Shown: positions 25,043-31,901 of the stretch, in pieces
Layout: each line of letters begins with the position of its first letter
Position numbering within the stretch: position 1 is the stretch's first letter
Source: UBA668 sp038328705
GTDB taxonomy: Bacteria > Actinomycetota > Acidimicrobiia > Acidimicrobiales > Ilumatobacteraceae
Direction of reading: 5' to 3'
DNA: 49,030 nt
NCBI GenBank assembly: GCA_038328705.1
Contig: JBBQMG010000010.1
Span: forward strand, 1-49,030
The notes under the pieces: model-generated
The model's input: only the letters and a program-made list of their open reading frames with translations
What the model was told of the DNA's origin: nothing
Databases searched by the model: none
Made by a program: the position numbers and the translations under genes

Positions 25043-25699
25043 ATGGGAGACCGACCGCAGCACGTCGATTCCGAAGGCGGTGCACTCCGCCGCGCCAAAG
25101 CCCTCTCCGCGACCAGCCGCGTGGAGGTGCTTGCCAGACTCCGCGACTCCAATGCTCCGCTCACCGCCGGTTTGCTCGCGACTGCGCTCGGCATCCACCA
25201 CACCGCTGTTCGCCGGCACCTTGCGGTGCTCGTCGATGCCGGTCTGGTGCGAGCGGTCCGGCTACCTGCCAAAGGCCGAGGCCGCCCCAGTACCGGGTAC
25301 GTGGTCAGCGGCCCGGTCGAGGGGGCGGCTTACCGAGAGCTCGCCGGCATGCTGGCGGAGGCCGTACGCACGGGCCGCTCGGCACGCGCCGCAGGGCGCG
25401 ACGTGGGTCGCCGGGTGGTGCCGCTCGCCGATGGGTCGCTGGCCACACTGAGCGGCGAGACCGAGCGCCTGGGATTCCAGCCCGAGCTACACGTGACGGG
25501 CGAAGTGCATGAACTGGTGCTCGGTGTCTGCCCCTTCGCCGAGCTCGCCGAGGTGCAGCCCGAGACGGTGTGCGAGCTACACCTCGGTCTCGCCGAAGGC
25601 ATCGCGGAGCGTTCGGGCGGCATCGAAGTGGTCGGTATTCGAATGGCCCACCCGCAGACCGGCGGATGCCGGATCATGGTTCGCCGGCTGCCTACTTGA
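25043..25699 (+). CDS. HTH regulator with C-terminal cysteine cluster, possible Fe-S sensor
   Basis: The 218-residue protein has a winged-helix N-terminus (PLTAGLLATALGIHHTAVRRH, then LAVLVDAGLV and a basic wing KGRGRPSTGY) like ArsR/SufR-type regulators of the COG2345 group. The C-terminal domain contains Cys163, Cys177 and Cys209 in the context CPFAELAEVQPETVCELHLG and GGCRI, matching the cysteine pattern that holds an Fe-S cluster in some relatives. It starts 43 bp after the NirK-like gene and is probably cotranscribed with it. I infer that it controls that gene in response to oxygen or nitric oxide. Its end overlaps the convergent glycosylase gene by 8 bp. Confidence 0.82.
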   Translation: MGDRPQHVDSEGGALRRAKALSATSRVEVLARLRDSNAPLTAGLLATALGIHHTAVRRHLAVLVDAGLVRAVRLPAKGRGRPSTGYVVSGPVEGAAYRELAGMLAEAVRTGRSARAAGRDVGRRVVPLADGSLATLSGETERLGFQPELHVTGEVHELVLGVCPFAELAEVQPETVCELHLGLAEGIAERSGGIEVVGIRMAHPQTGGCRIMVRRLPT

Positions 25700-26528
25700 G
25701 GAATTTGCTGGTGGTGTTGTCGGCGAGGATCTTGCCGCCGGTCTGACAGGTGGGGCAGTACGCAACGGTGTAGCCGCTGTAACTCACCGAGCGGATGGAG
25801 TCGGCGCACACGGGGCAGGGCTGGCCGACACGACCGTGAACACGACCCGGACGGTCGGCGGAGGACGACATGTCGCTGCGCGTCCGTTCGTACTCCAGTC
25901 CGTCGTCGACGGCTTCGTGGATCGCGGTGAACACGGCAGCAGCGCCCCCGGCACCCAGCTTGCCGGTCATTGCGAATGGCGACAGCTTTGCCCGATGGCA
26001 CACCTCGTTGGCCAACATCCGGCCCAGCCCGGCGATGTGGCGCTGGTTGCGCAGGAAGCCGTGCACTCGCATGTTGTCGGCCGCAAACGCGTCGGCCAGC
26101 GACTGGGGCGTGAACTCGTACGCATCAGGGCCGAGCCGGTCGAGCGGTGGTCCGTCGAGTGCCTCGGTGCCCACACACCACACGCCCGCCCGCCGTTCCT
26201 TGCCGGCCTCGGTGAGCAGCAGCGCCCCACCGTCCTCGAACACGAATCGCGCTTGGCCGTTGCGTGGTTTCGGCGACTGTTTGTCGTCCACCAACAGCCG
26301 CCCGCCTTGCATCAGGTGCACCACGAAGTGGATGGGGTCGAAGTCGAGCAGCAGGTACTTGCCGCGCCGGCCGACGCCCAACAACGGGGTGCCGTACGCG
26401 GCCTCGGGTCGTGGCGAGGCAGTCTTCAGCGCAGTGAAGTTGAACGGCACGAACTTCTTCAACACGGCGCCTCGGAACTGCTCGGTGAGCCGTTCGGCGT
26501 GGGCCTGTAATTCGGGAAGCTCGGGCAT
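25692..26528 (-). CDS. Fpg/Nei-family DNA glycosylase
   Basis: The 278-residue protein should excise oxidised bases and cut the abasic strand. MPELPEL gives the catalytic Pro2/Glu3, GRRGKYLLLDF carries the conserved beta-hairpin Lys, and HIAGLGRMLANEVCHRAKLSPF is the helix-two-turn-helix. A C-terminal four-Cys zinc finger is present (CPVCADSIRSVSYSG, then CPTCQTGGK). The usual GGRST loop before the second Cys pair reads SGYTV, so the Arg that normally contacts DNA phosphates is absent, and the tail runs 12 residues longer than usual after the finger. An Fpg-like or Nei-like specificity cannot be assigned. Confidence 0.88.
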   Translation of the reverse strand: MPELPELQAHAERLTEQFRGAVLKKFVPFNFTALKTASPRPEAAYGTPLLGVGRRGKYLLLDFDPIHFVVHLMQGGRLLVDDKQSPKPRNGQARFVFEDGGALLLTEAGKERRAGVWCVGTEALDGPPLDRLGPDAYEFTPQSLADAFAADNMRVHGFLRNQRHIAGLGRMLANEVCHRAKLSPFAMTGKLGAGGAAAVFTAIHEAVDDGLEYERTRSDMSSSADRPGRVHGRVGQPCPVCADSIRSVSYSGYTVAYCPTCQTGGKILADNTTSKFLK

Positions 26529-26540
26529 CGCGAGTGGCGC

Positions 26541-26939
26541 CTAGCGGTACTCGGTGCGCTCACGCACACTGGTGAAGACGCCATCGAGAGCGCCGAACAC
26601 CGGCTGCGACTCGACCAGTTTCTGCTGGCTTCCCGTGAGCAGAATCCATCCCCTGATGAACGCTTCCTGTGCATTCACTTCGCCGGTGGCCACGCCGACC
26701 GCGGTATCCCACGTCTGCTCCATACGCACGTCCTCGGGAAAGGCGCTGCCGGCGCCGAATGCGGCGACACCGTTGCCCACCTGGAGGTGGTACACCACGG
26801 TTCCCTCCGGGCCATCGGTCACCACTTGTGTCACGCCGATGGTGTGCTCGCCGGCGAGCGCTTGCAGTGTGGCGCTGGCGGCCACTTCGGTGGTCAGGGC
26901 GGCGAGCCACTCGAGGCTGAGATAACGAATCACGGGCAT
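26541..26939 (-). CDS. SCP2 sterol-carrier-like small protein
   Basis: The 132-residue protein fits the SCP2-like lipid-binding fold: an N-terminal helix (YLSLEWLAALTTEVAAS), a strand pair around GTVVYHLQVGNG, and the helical AFIRGWILLTGSQQKLVESQ end. This layout is common for actinobacterial proteins annotated as sterol carrier protein-like, linked to binding of acyl-CoA or other lipids. It lies 12 bp downstream of the glycosylase start on the same strand and is read first, so the two may be cotranscribed. The ATG at 26939 overlaps the -10 hexamer of the divergent gene. Confidence 0.75.
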   Translation of the reverse strand: MPVIRYLSLEWLAALTTEVAASATLQALAGEHTIGVTQVVTDGPEGTVVYHLQVGNGVAAFGAGSAFPEDVRMEQTWDTAVGVATGEVNAQEAFIRGWILLTGSQQKLVESQPVFGALDGVFTSVRERTEYR

Positions 26940-26944
26940 AGTCT
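26939..26944 (+). promoter_or_regulatory. TAGTCT -10 element overlapping the divergent SCP2-like start codon
   Basis: TAGTCT ends 7 nt before the GTG at 26952. Its first base is also the A of the ATG (minus strand) of the SCP2-like gene, whose start is only 12 bp away. Confidence 0.4.
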
Positions 26945-26951
26945 GGCCCAC

Positions 26952-27584
26952 GTGCTGACCAATGCCGACGAACTGCGTCACCAAGATGTGGCCGTGGAGG
27001 CGTGGTGGTGGTGGGCGTGGAATGCGGATGCGACCGTCGGACTGTTCGCGGGCCTGGAACTGCGCGGGCGTCGCTTCGATTATTGGGCGGGCCTCGTTCG
27101 TGTCAACGAGCCGTACCTCTACGTGGAGGAACTGGACGGCTCGGGCCTCCGAGAGGGCTTGGAGATCAAGCCGCCCGAGATGTGGGCCGACCACGTGTGC
27201 GACGTGCCCTTCACGCAGTGGAGCGTGGGCAACGAAGCTCACGGGGTGTTGCTGGACGACCCGCTGAGTGCGATGAGCCGCCCCCACGGCACCCCCGTTC
27301 CCGTCACGTTCGATGTCGAGTGGTACTCGACGGAAGCGGCCACAGAGACTGCTCACGGCTACGAACAGGCAGGCGACGTGGATGTGCAGGTGGAACTCAC
27401 CGAGGGTCTACTCACCTTCGAAGGCCCTGCCCATCGTGTGCATGTGTGGGGCGTGCCGTTCCGTCCGACCGCACTCGCCATGCCGGCCGGCGAAGGCCCT
27501 CTGTGGGCGCCCTATCGCCGCCACGACGGCCAGGGTGTGCTGCAAGTCCTCACTCCGACTGGTTTCCTCGGCCGCTTCAGCTGA
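26952..27584 (+). CDS. conserved-looking hypothetical protein
   Basis: The 210-residue product starts LTNADELRHQDVAVEAWWWW and is rich in Trp and acidic residues, with alternating strand-like stretches (RRFDYWAGLVRVNEPYLYVE, VPVTFDVEWYS, DVDVQVELTEGLLTFEG). It has no signal peptide or membrane segment. The pattern suggests an all-beta, lipocalin-like or hydroxyneurosporene-dehydrogenase-like shape, but I do not recognise a family. Codon use is normal for this genome. The GTG start is chosen for the TAGTCT hexamer at leaderless spacing. It is divergent from the SCP2-like gene. Confidence 0.75.
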   Translation: MLTNADELRHQDVAVEAWWWWAWNADATVGLFAGLELRGRRFDYWAGLVRVNEPYLYVEELDGSGLREGLEIKPPEMWADHVCDVPFTQWSVGNEAHGVLLDDPLSAMSRPHGTPVPVTFDVEWYSTEAATETAHGYEQAGDVDVQVELTEGLLTFEGPAHRVHVWGVPFRPTALAMPAGEGPLWAPYRRHDGQGVLQVLTPTGFLGRFS

Positions 27585-27644
27585 CGGTCGAAGAAAGTCA
27601 GTTTGCTGTCGCTCAATCCGGCGTCGGCAACACTCTCATCAGTG

Positions 27645-28124
27645 ATGGGCTTCGACGACTACGCGTCATACCGGGACTTCGAGGCGTTCGTCGCGGCGGC
27701 CGAACAGCGCCTGCGTCGAGCGCTGGTGGCCTCGTATGGGCCGGCTATTGGCCGCGATGCGACGGTCGATGCGCTCAGTTGGGCGTGGGAGCACTGGGAT
27801 CGACTGCAGGGGATGGACTACCCGGTGGGCTACCTGTACCGAGTCGGGCAGACGGCTTCGGCCCGATATCTGTCGATCGGCAGCTCCGAGGCGTATCCCG
27901 TCGCCACATCTCAGAGTCCGTCGGACGGCGAACCCGAATTGGTTCGCGCACTCGGCCGGCTGTCAGTGCAACAACGATCGGCGGTCGTGCTCGTGCACGG
28001 CTGCGCGATGAGTCAGCGAGAGGCAGCCGACGTCCTGGGCATCTCGGTCTCGACCGTACGCGAGCACCTCGAGCGAGGCATGGGCCGCTTGCGCGGCGAA
28101 CTGGAGGTCAGTCATGGACACTGA
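27645..28124 (+). CDS. ECF RNA polymerase sigma factor (SigE-like)
   Basis: The 159-residue protein is a short ECF sigma factor. The region-2 part (FEAFVAAAEQRLRRALVASY, then ATVDALSWAWEHWDRLQGMDYPVGYLYRVGQT) resembles the SigE/ECF group of actinobacteria. Region 4 (VRALGRLSVQQRSAVVLVHG, then MSQREAADVLGISVSTVREHLERG) carries a clear helix-turn-helix. The stop overlaps the next gene by 11 bp, so production of the sigma and its presumed anti-sigma is coupled. The ATG at 27645 is preceded directly by an in-frame GTG, either of which could be the start; no strong ribosome binding site is visible. Confidence 0.88.
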   Translation: MGFDDYASYRDFEAFVAAAEQRLRRALVASYGPAIGRDATVDALSWAWEHWDRLQGMDYPVGYLYRVGQTASARYLSIGSSEAYPVATSQSPSDGEPELVRALGRLSVQQRSAVVLVHGCAMSQREAADVLGISVSTVREHLERGMGRLRGELEVSHGH

Positions 28125-29565
28125 AGTCGAACAGCGTATTGCTCGCCTGGCTCAGCATTGGGATACGAGTACGCGCCCCGTGGCCGCCGATGAAGCACGT
28201 TCGCGGCCATCCGCGATCGGTGCGCTCGACATCCACTCCGTGGTTGCACCGGTGCGGCCGGTGCCCCAGGCCATACCTGCGCGCAGATGGATCTGGATGG
28301 CCGCTGCGGCCTCAATCGTCGCGCTCGTCGTTGCAGTGGCAGCGATTGTCCGTGAACCATCGAACGGGTCGATCTCATCTGCGCCAGCCGAGTCAACAGT
28401 GCCGACGACGGCTGCGCCAGATGAGACAGCGGTCACCACGCCCGTCGTCGAGGAGCGGCCCACAACCGTGTCGGACGTGATGGCGCAGGCAACGACACGG
28501 CTGTCGGCGCTACAGAGTTTCCGGGCGACCGCCACAGTGCGTACGACGCAGCGTTCCATCGACGACGCGACTGCCGTAGTTGCACCGGAGAGCACCACGG
28601 TCAACGACATCACGCTGATGGCCGACGGGTCACTGTGGATGCACGGCGACCTCTCGCTGTGGGGCTCGTACGACGCCTCCACCGGAATGTCTCGTGGTGC
28701 ATTTCTAGCCGCCGACGGGACAACGCAGTACCAGGAGATCGTGGGCTGGACCGACAACTCGACGCCGCTGCTCATTGCGCTCGGCTACGACCCCGTCATG
28801 CGTTTCGACGCCGTCCAGGACACGGTCGTGGAGGTAGTGGATCGCCAGTTGGGTCGTCCAGCCTGGAGGCTGACGGCGTCGTTCGCCTACGGAACTCCGG
28901 AGGACACGACCGCCTTCTCTCAAGTGGAGACGTACACGATCGACCAAGAGTCGGGCCTCATCGTCGAGTACGGGCGGACATCGATCAACAACGGAATCGA
29001 AGACGTCACCGAGGCGAAGATCTCGGATCTGCAAGTGGACGTCGACCTACCGGCGGAGTTCCCCGGCGCATTTCCCGACGGCGCCGTGGTTGACCGCAGC
29101 GGCAACCCCGACGGATTTGCCCTCCTCACGCCGGAGACTGCGTCGCAGCGGTTCGGTGGCGAGTTGTTGTTGCCCGCTCAGGGCGATGCCGAGCAGCGAA
29201 TCGTCCTCTCGAGCAGTGATGGCGTCTGGGGTGATCAGGCAATACCGGTCACCAATTTTCAGGTCACAGTTCAACTGAGGACTGGGTTCGTCACAAAGTC
29301 GGTGGTGGTCAGCAAGGCGGTACTCCAACTGGGTACCCCGATCTCCGATCCGGGAGCGGTTGTAGTGGACGGTGCACTGTGCCGGTCGCAGGACGGGGTG
29401 ACCTGCACTGACACCCCGGACTCGGCGATCACGAGCGGTGCGCTCGCGGGGCGACCTTCCACGCAGGAGGGCAGAATCGTCACCGCCACAAGTGGTCCGG
29501 TGCGCTACGTGATCATGGCGCAGACAGCGGACGACGCGCTGGCCACCGCCAACTCGTTCAGCTGA
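28114..29565 (+). CDS. putative membrane anti-sigma factor with large extracytoplasmic domain
   Basis: The 483-residue protein starts within the sigma gene, with GGAGG 6 nt before its ATG. A short cytoplasmic N-terminus of about 57 residues (EQRIARLAQHWD region) is followed by one membrane helix (about 58-78: WIWMAAAASIVALVVAVAAIV), a Thr/Pro-rich linker, and about 360 residues outside. The outer part (ATTRLSALQSFRATATVR, then ITLMADGSLWMHGDL) resembles LolA/LppX-like lipid-binding beta folds, as in RseB-type sensors. I infer that the N-terminus binds the sigma factor and the outer domain senses an envelope signal. The zinc HxxxCxxC motif of ZAS anti-sigma factors is absent. Confidence 0.75.
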   Translation: MDTEVEQRIARLAQHWDTSTRPVAADEARSRPSAIGALDIHSVVAPVRPVPQAIPARRWIWMAAAASIVALVVAVAAIVREPSNGSISSAPAESTVPTTAAPDETAVTTPVVEERPTTVSDVMAQATTRLSALQSFRATATVRTTQRSIDDATAVVAPESTTVNDITLMADGSLWMHGDLSLWGSYDASTGMSRGAFLAADGTTQYQEIVGWTDNSTPLLIALGYDPVMRFDAVQDTVVEVVDRQLGRPAWRLTASFAYGTPEDTTAFSQVETYTIDQESGLIVEYGRTSINNGIEDVTEAKISDLQVDVDLPAEFPGAFPDGAVVDRSGNPDGFALLTPETASQRFGGELLLPAQGDAEQRIVLSSSDGVWGDQAIPVTNFQVTVQLRTGFVTKSVVVSKAVLQLGTPISDPGAVVVDGALCRSQDGVTCTDTPDSAITSGALAGRPSTQEGRIVTATSGPVRYVIMAQTADDALATANSFS

Positions 29566-30289
29566 GCTGCGCGGCGATCAGGAGGAAGAAGGGGCGCTCC
29601 AGCTCGACGTCCCACTCGGGGACTTCTTGGATCTGTTCGGGGCTGGGGCCCCACTCGACCAGGTCGGTGAGCATGAACCCCGCGCCGATCAACGACTGGA
29701 CGTAGTTGGTGATGGTGCGGTGTTGCTTGACGACACCTGGCGCGAGCCAGTTGGTGGTGCGTGGGCCCTCGCGCAGATAGCCATCGACGGGCCACGTCGT
29801 GAGGCCCGCGTCATCGGTGACGAAACCGGGGTTGGAGGGTGCCGTGCAGATGGGGTGTTCGACGGAGAAGACGAACCCGGCGCCCGGCCTCAGCGACTGA
29901 CGCACCGTGGCGAACAGGTGGTCGAGGTCGATCAGGTAGTGCAGCGTCAGCGAGCTGTAGGCGAAGTCGAAGCTGGCGGCGGGCAGTTCGAGGTGGTCGA
30001 CGTCGTGTTGCTCGTACGTAATCCGTTCATCGGTTGTGTCGGCGGCAGCTCGGGCGAGCATGTTCGACGACAGGTCGATGCCCAACACGTCGGCTGCGCC
30101 GTCGGTGGCTGCCCAGCGGCAGAACCACCCGAAGCCACAGCCGAGGTCGACCACGGCCCTGCCAGTCATGTCAGGCAGCATGGCCAGCAGTGACGGCCAC
30201 TCTGGCGCGCCGTCGAGGCCCTTCACCGAGCGCGGCAGCCTGGAGTAACCCTCGAAGAAGCTGTCGTCGTCGTAGATGTTCTGTGCCAC
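29558..30289 (-). CDS. class I SAM-dependent methyltransferase
   Basis: The 243-residue protein contains the complete SAM fold: VVDLGCGFGWFCRWA (motif I), LGIDLSSNMLARA (ribose-binding Asp), YEQHDVDHLELPAASFDFAY and SSLTLHYL. The N-terminal NIYDDDSFFEGYSRLPRSVKG is characteristic of a Methyltransf_11-type group of small-molecule methyltransferases. No substrate can be assigned. The GTG start has TACGAT 8 nt upstream. It is not related closely to the methyltransferase at 106-837 beyond the fold. Its end overlaps the anti-sigma gene by 8 bp. Confidence 0.9.
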   Translation of the reverse strand: MAQNIYDDDSFFEGYSRLPRSVKGLDGAPEWPSLLAMLPDMTGRAVVDLGCGFGWFCRWAATDGAADVLGIDLSSNMLARAAADTTDERITYEQHDVDHLELPAASFDFAYSSLTLHYLIDLDHLFATVRQSLRPGAGFVFSVEHPICTAPSNPGFVTDDAGLTTWPVDGYLREGPRTTNWLAPGVVKQHRTITNYVQSLIGAGFMLTDLVEWGPSPEQIQEVPEWDVELERPFFLLIAAQLS

Positions 30290-30297
30290 TCACGCCG

Positions 30298-30303
30298 ATC
30301 GTA
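30298..30303 (-). promoter_or_regulatory. TACGAT -10 element of the methyltransferase gene
   Basis: On the minus strand TACGAT ends 8 nt before the GTG at 30289. The same hexamer precedes the GH2 gene by 7 nt. Confidence 0.4.
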
Positions 30304-30317
30304 GGTGCCGAGGTTGC

Positions 30318-30366
30318 TTCTGGTCGGTCTGATTCCACACTCAGTGTGGATCTGATACGACCAGAA
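30318..30366 (-). terminator. long imperfect hairpin directly after the hypothetical gene
   Basis: Two 23-nt arms (30318-30340 and 30344-30366) pair as 9 bp (TTCTGGTCG with CGACCAGAA), a 7-nt internal mismatch and 7 bp (TCCACAC with GTGTGGA) around a TCA loop. The hairpin abuts the stop codon of the gene at 30367-31032 and lies between two genes on the same strand. Confidence 0.6.
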
Positions 30367-31032
30367 TCAGAATTGGATCAGGGCGCCGACCCGTGCGGGG
30401 GTTGTCGAGTGCTGGATCGTCCAGAGCCCGTCAGCGAATCGAGCGAACGAGAACTCGCAGTCGATCGCCGCCTCCAACGTGGCCCGGTCGGTGAGCTCGG
30501 TGAGCCTCGAGACGGACGGCAGAGCAACTCGTCGATCACGCACGAGCACGCCGACGGGACCGGCACGAAACCACTCCGAACCATCCGCCAAAGCCGAGTG
30601 CGACAGCGGCCCCCGGCTCTCCGACAGCAGGCGCCATTCCTCCACGTACGCGCCGCTCGGCGCCCGCTCCATCATCACCTTCCCGTCAGCGCTCCACTCC
30701 AGCAGCCCAGGCTCGGGGAACGCTGACACCGGCTGGAAGCCGACGGCACTGCTCCACGAGGCCGTCGCAGTCCGTCGCACGATCGGCGTGCACGTTGTCG
30801 CTCCGCTGCTGGAATCCGACTCGGCGAGCACCCGAAGCGCGTCTATCGAGAAGGACGAACGGCCACCCAACGCGAGTGCCGCAGCGGACAGCCGCACGTC
30901 GGCCATCAACGACGGCAGCTGCAGCCAGACCACGAAGCTGGTGTCGTCGCGGGTCCCGTCGGCGAACTCGATCCACTGGCGCTGCCAGCAGCCGATCAGC
31001 TCGTCAGGCACGGTCTGGGCAGGAACGGTCAT
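30367..31032 (-). CDS. hypothetical protein
   Basis: The 221-residue product starts MTVPAQTVPDELIGCWQRQW and continues IEFADGTRDDTSFVVWLQLP and SLMADVRLSAAAL. This W-R-x-W-I-E ... D-T-x-x-V-x-W-L-Q ... A-D-x-R layout recalls the HRI1-like beta-barrel proteins that read as small soluble domains, but I am not certain of the family. A second related half may follow (LLEWSADGKVMMERAPSGAYVEEW). No signal or membrane segment is seen. TACCGT lies 7 nt before the ATG, mirrored by the promoter of the divergent DUF3097 gene. Confidence 0.75.
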   Translation of the reverse strand: MTVPAQTVPDELIGCWQRQWIEFADGTRDDTSFVVWLQLPSLMADVRLSAAALALGGRSSFSIDALRVLAESDSSSGATTCTPIVRRTATASWSSAVGFQPVSAFPEPGLLEWSADGKVMMERAPSGAYVEEWRLLSESRGPLSHSALADGSEWFRAGPVGVLVRDRRVALPSVSRLTELTDRATLEAAIDCEFSFARFADGLWTIQHSTTPARVGALIQF

Positions 31033-31039
31033 CGCAATG

Positions 31040-31070
31040 ACGGTAGCCGGATGCCCGCAACGCCTACCGT
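31040..31070. promoter_or_regulatory. mirrored TACCGT -10 elements in a divergent promoter
   Basis: ACGGTAG (31040-31046) and CTACCGT (31064-31070) form a 7-bp inverted repeat. Read outward, TACCGT ends 7 nt before the ATG at 31032 on the minus strand and 9 nt before the ATG at 31080 on the plus strand. Both divergent genes thus have matching -10 hexamers within a 47-bp gap. Confidence 0.5.
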
Positions 31071-31079
31071 GGATGCACC

Positions 31080-31901
31080 ATGAGCTTCGGTGGCGACATC
31101 CTCGACGACTTCGACAGACAGCGCAAGCAGCCGCAGTACCGCGCGGTTCCCGCCGCGCTCGGCCTGCTGGTGGAAGACCGATCCAGCGGCTTCTGTGGCG
31201 ATGTGGTGAAGTCCGACGCCCGTGCCGTCACCCTGCGCGATCGCATCGGGCGCGACCGCGAGTTCATCTACAAACCGGGCGGATTCCTGATCGAGGGCAA
31301 GCCGGTCACCCTCACGAGGCCGCCGGCCAACCCGGCCGGTACTGGTCCCAAACTCACCGCCAGCGGTTCGGTCGCCGCTGCCACCAAACCTCGCGCCCGC
31401 CTAGCAGCCGCCAGCCGAATCTGGGTGGAGGGCAACCACGACGCCGAACTGGTGGAACACGTGTGGGGCGACGATCTACGCGAGTTGGGCATCGTCGTGG
31501 AACCGATGCACGGCCTGGACGATGTGGTGGCGATGCTGGCTGAGTTCCAGCCCGGCCCCAACCGCAAGCTGGGCATCCTGGTCGACCACCTGGTCACCGG
31601 CAGCAAGGAAGAGCGCCTCGCCAAGCAGGTGGCTGGTCCCCATGTGTTGGTGACCGGTCACCCGTTCGTGGATGTGTGGGCTGGCGTGTGGCCGCGGGTG
31701 ATGGGCCTCAGCGAGTGGCCCGACGTGCCCCGCAACGTGCCCTGGAAGGAAGGCATGTGCGCGGCACTGGGCACCGATGTCAGGGGTTTCTGGCCGCGTC
31801 TGCGAAATCGGGTGACGACGTATGTGGATCTCCGTCCGGAGCTGGTGGGTGCGGTGGAGCAGCTGATCGACTTCGTGACGAGCGTGCCCGGCGGCGAGTG
31901 A
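31080..31901 (+). CDS. DUF3097 family protein
   Basis: The 273-residue protein matches the actinobacterial DUF3097 family by its opening (DILDDFDRQRKQPQYRAVPA), the RIWVEGNHDAELVEHVWGDDLRELG core and the ILVDHLVTGSKEERLAKQV and VTGHPFVDVWAGVWPRVMGL blocks. The core reads like a TOPRIM-type fold (acidic E-x-x-x-D and DHLVxGxKE), suggesting nucleic acid handling, but no activity is established. The last 41 codons overlap the convergent DUF4349 gene. Start is supported by TACCGT 9 nt upstream. Confidence 0.88.
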   Translation: MSFGGDILDDFDRQRKQPQYRAVPAALGLLVEDRSSGFCGDVVKSDARAVTLRDRIGRDREFIYKPGGFLIEGKPVTLTRPPANPAGTGPKLTASGSVAAATKPRARLAAASRIWVEGNHDAELVEHVWGDDLRELGIVVEPMHGLDDVVAMLAEFQPGPNRKLGILVDHLVTGSKEERLAKQVAGPHVLVTGHPFVDVWAGVWPRVMGLSEWPDVPRNVPWKEGMCAALGTDVRGFWPRLRNRVTTYVDLRPELVGAVEQLIDFVTSVPGGE

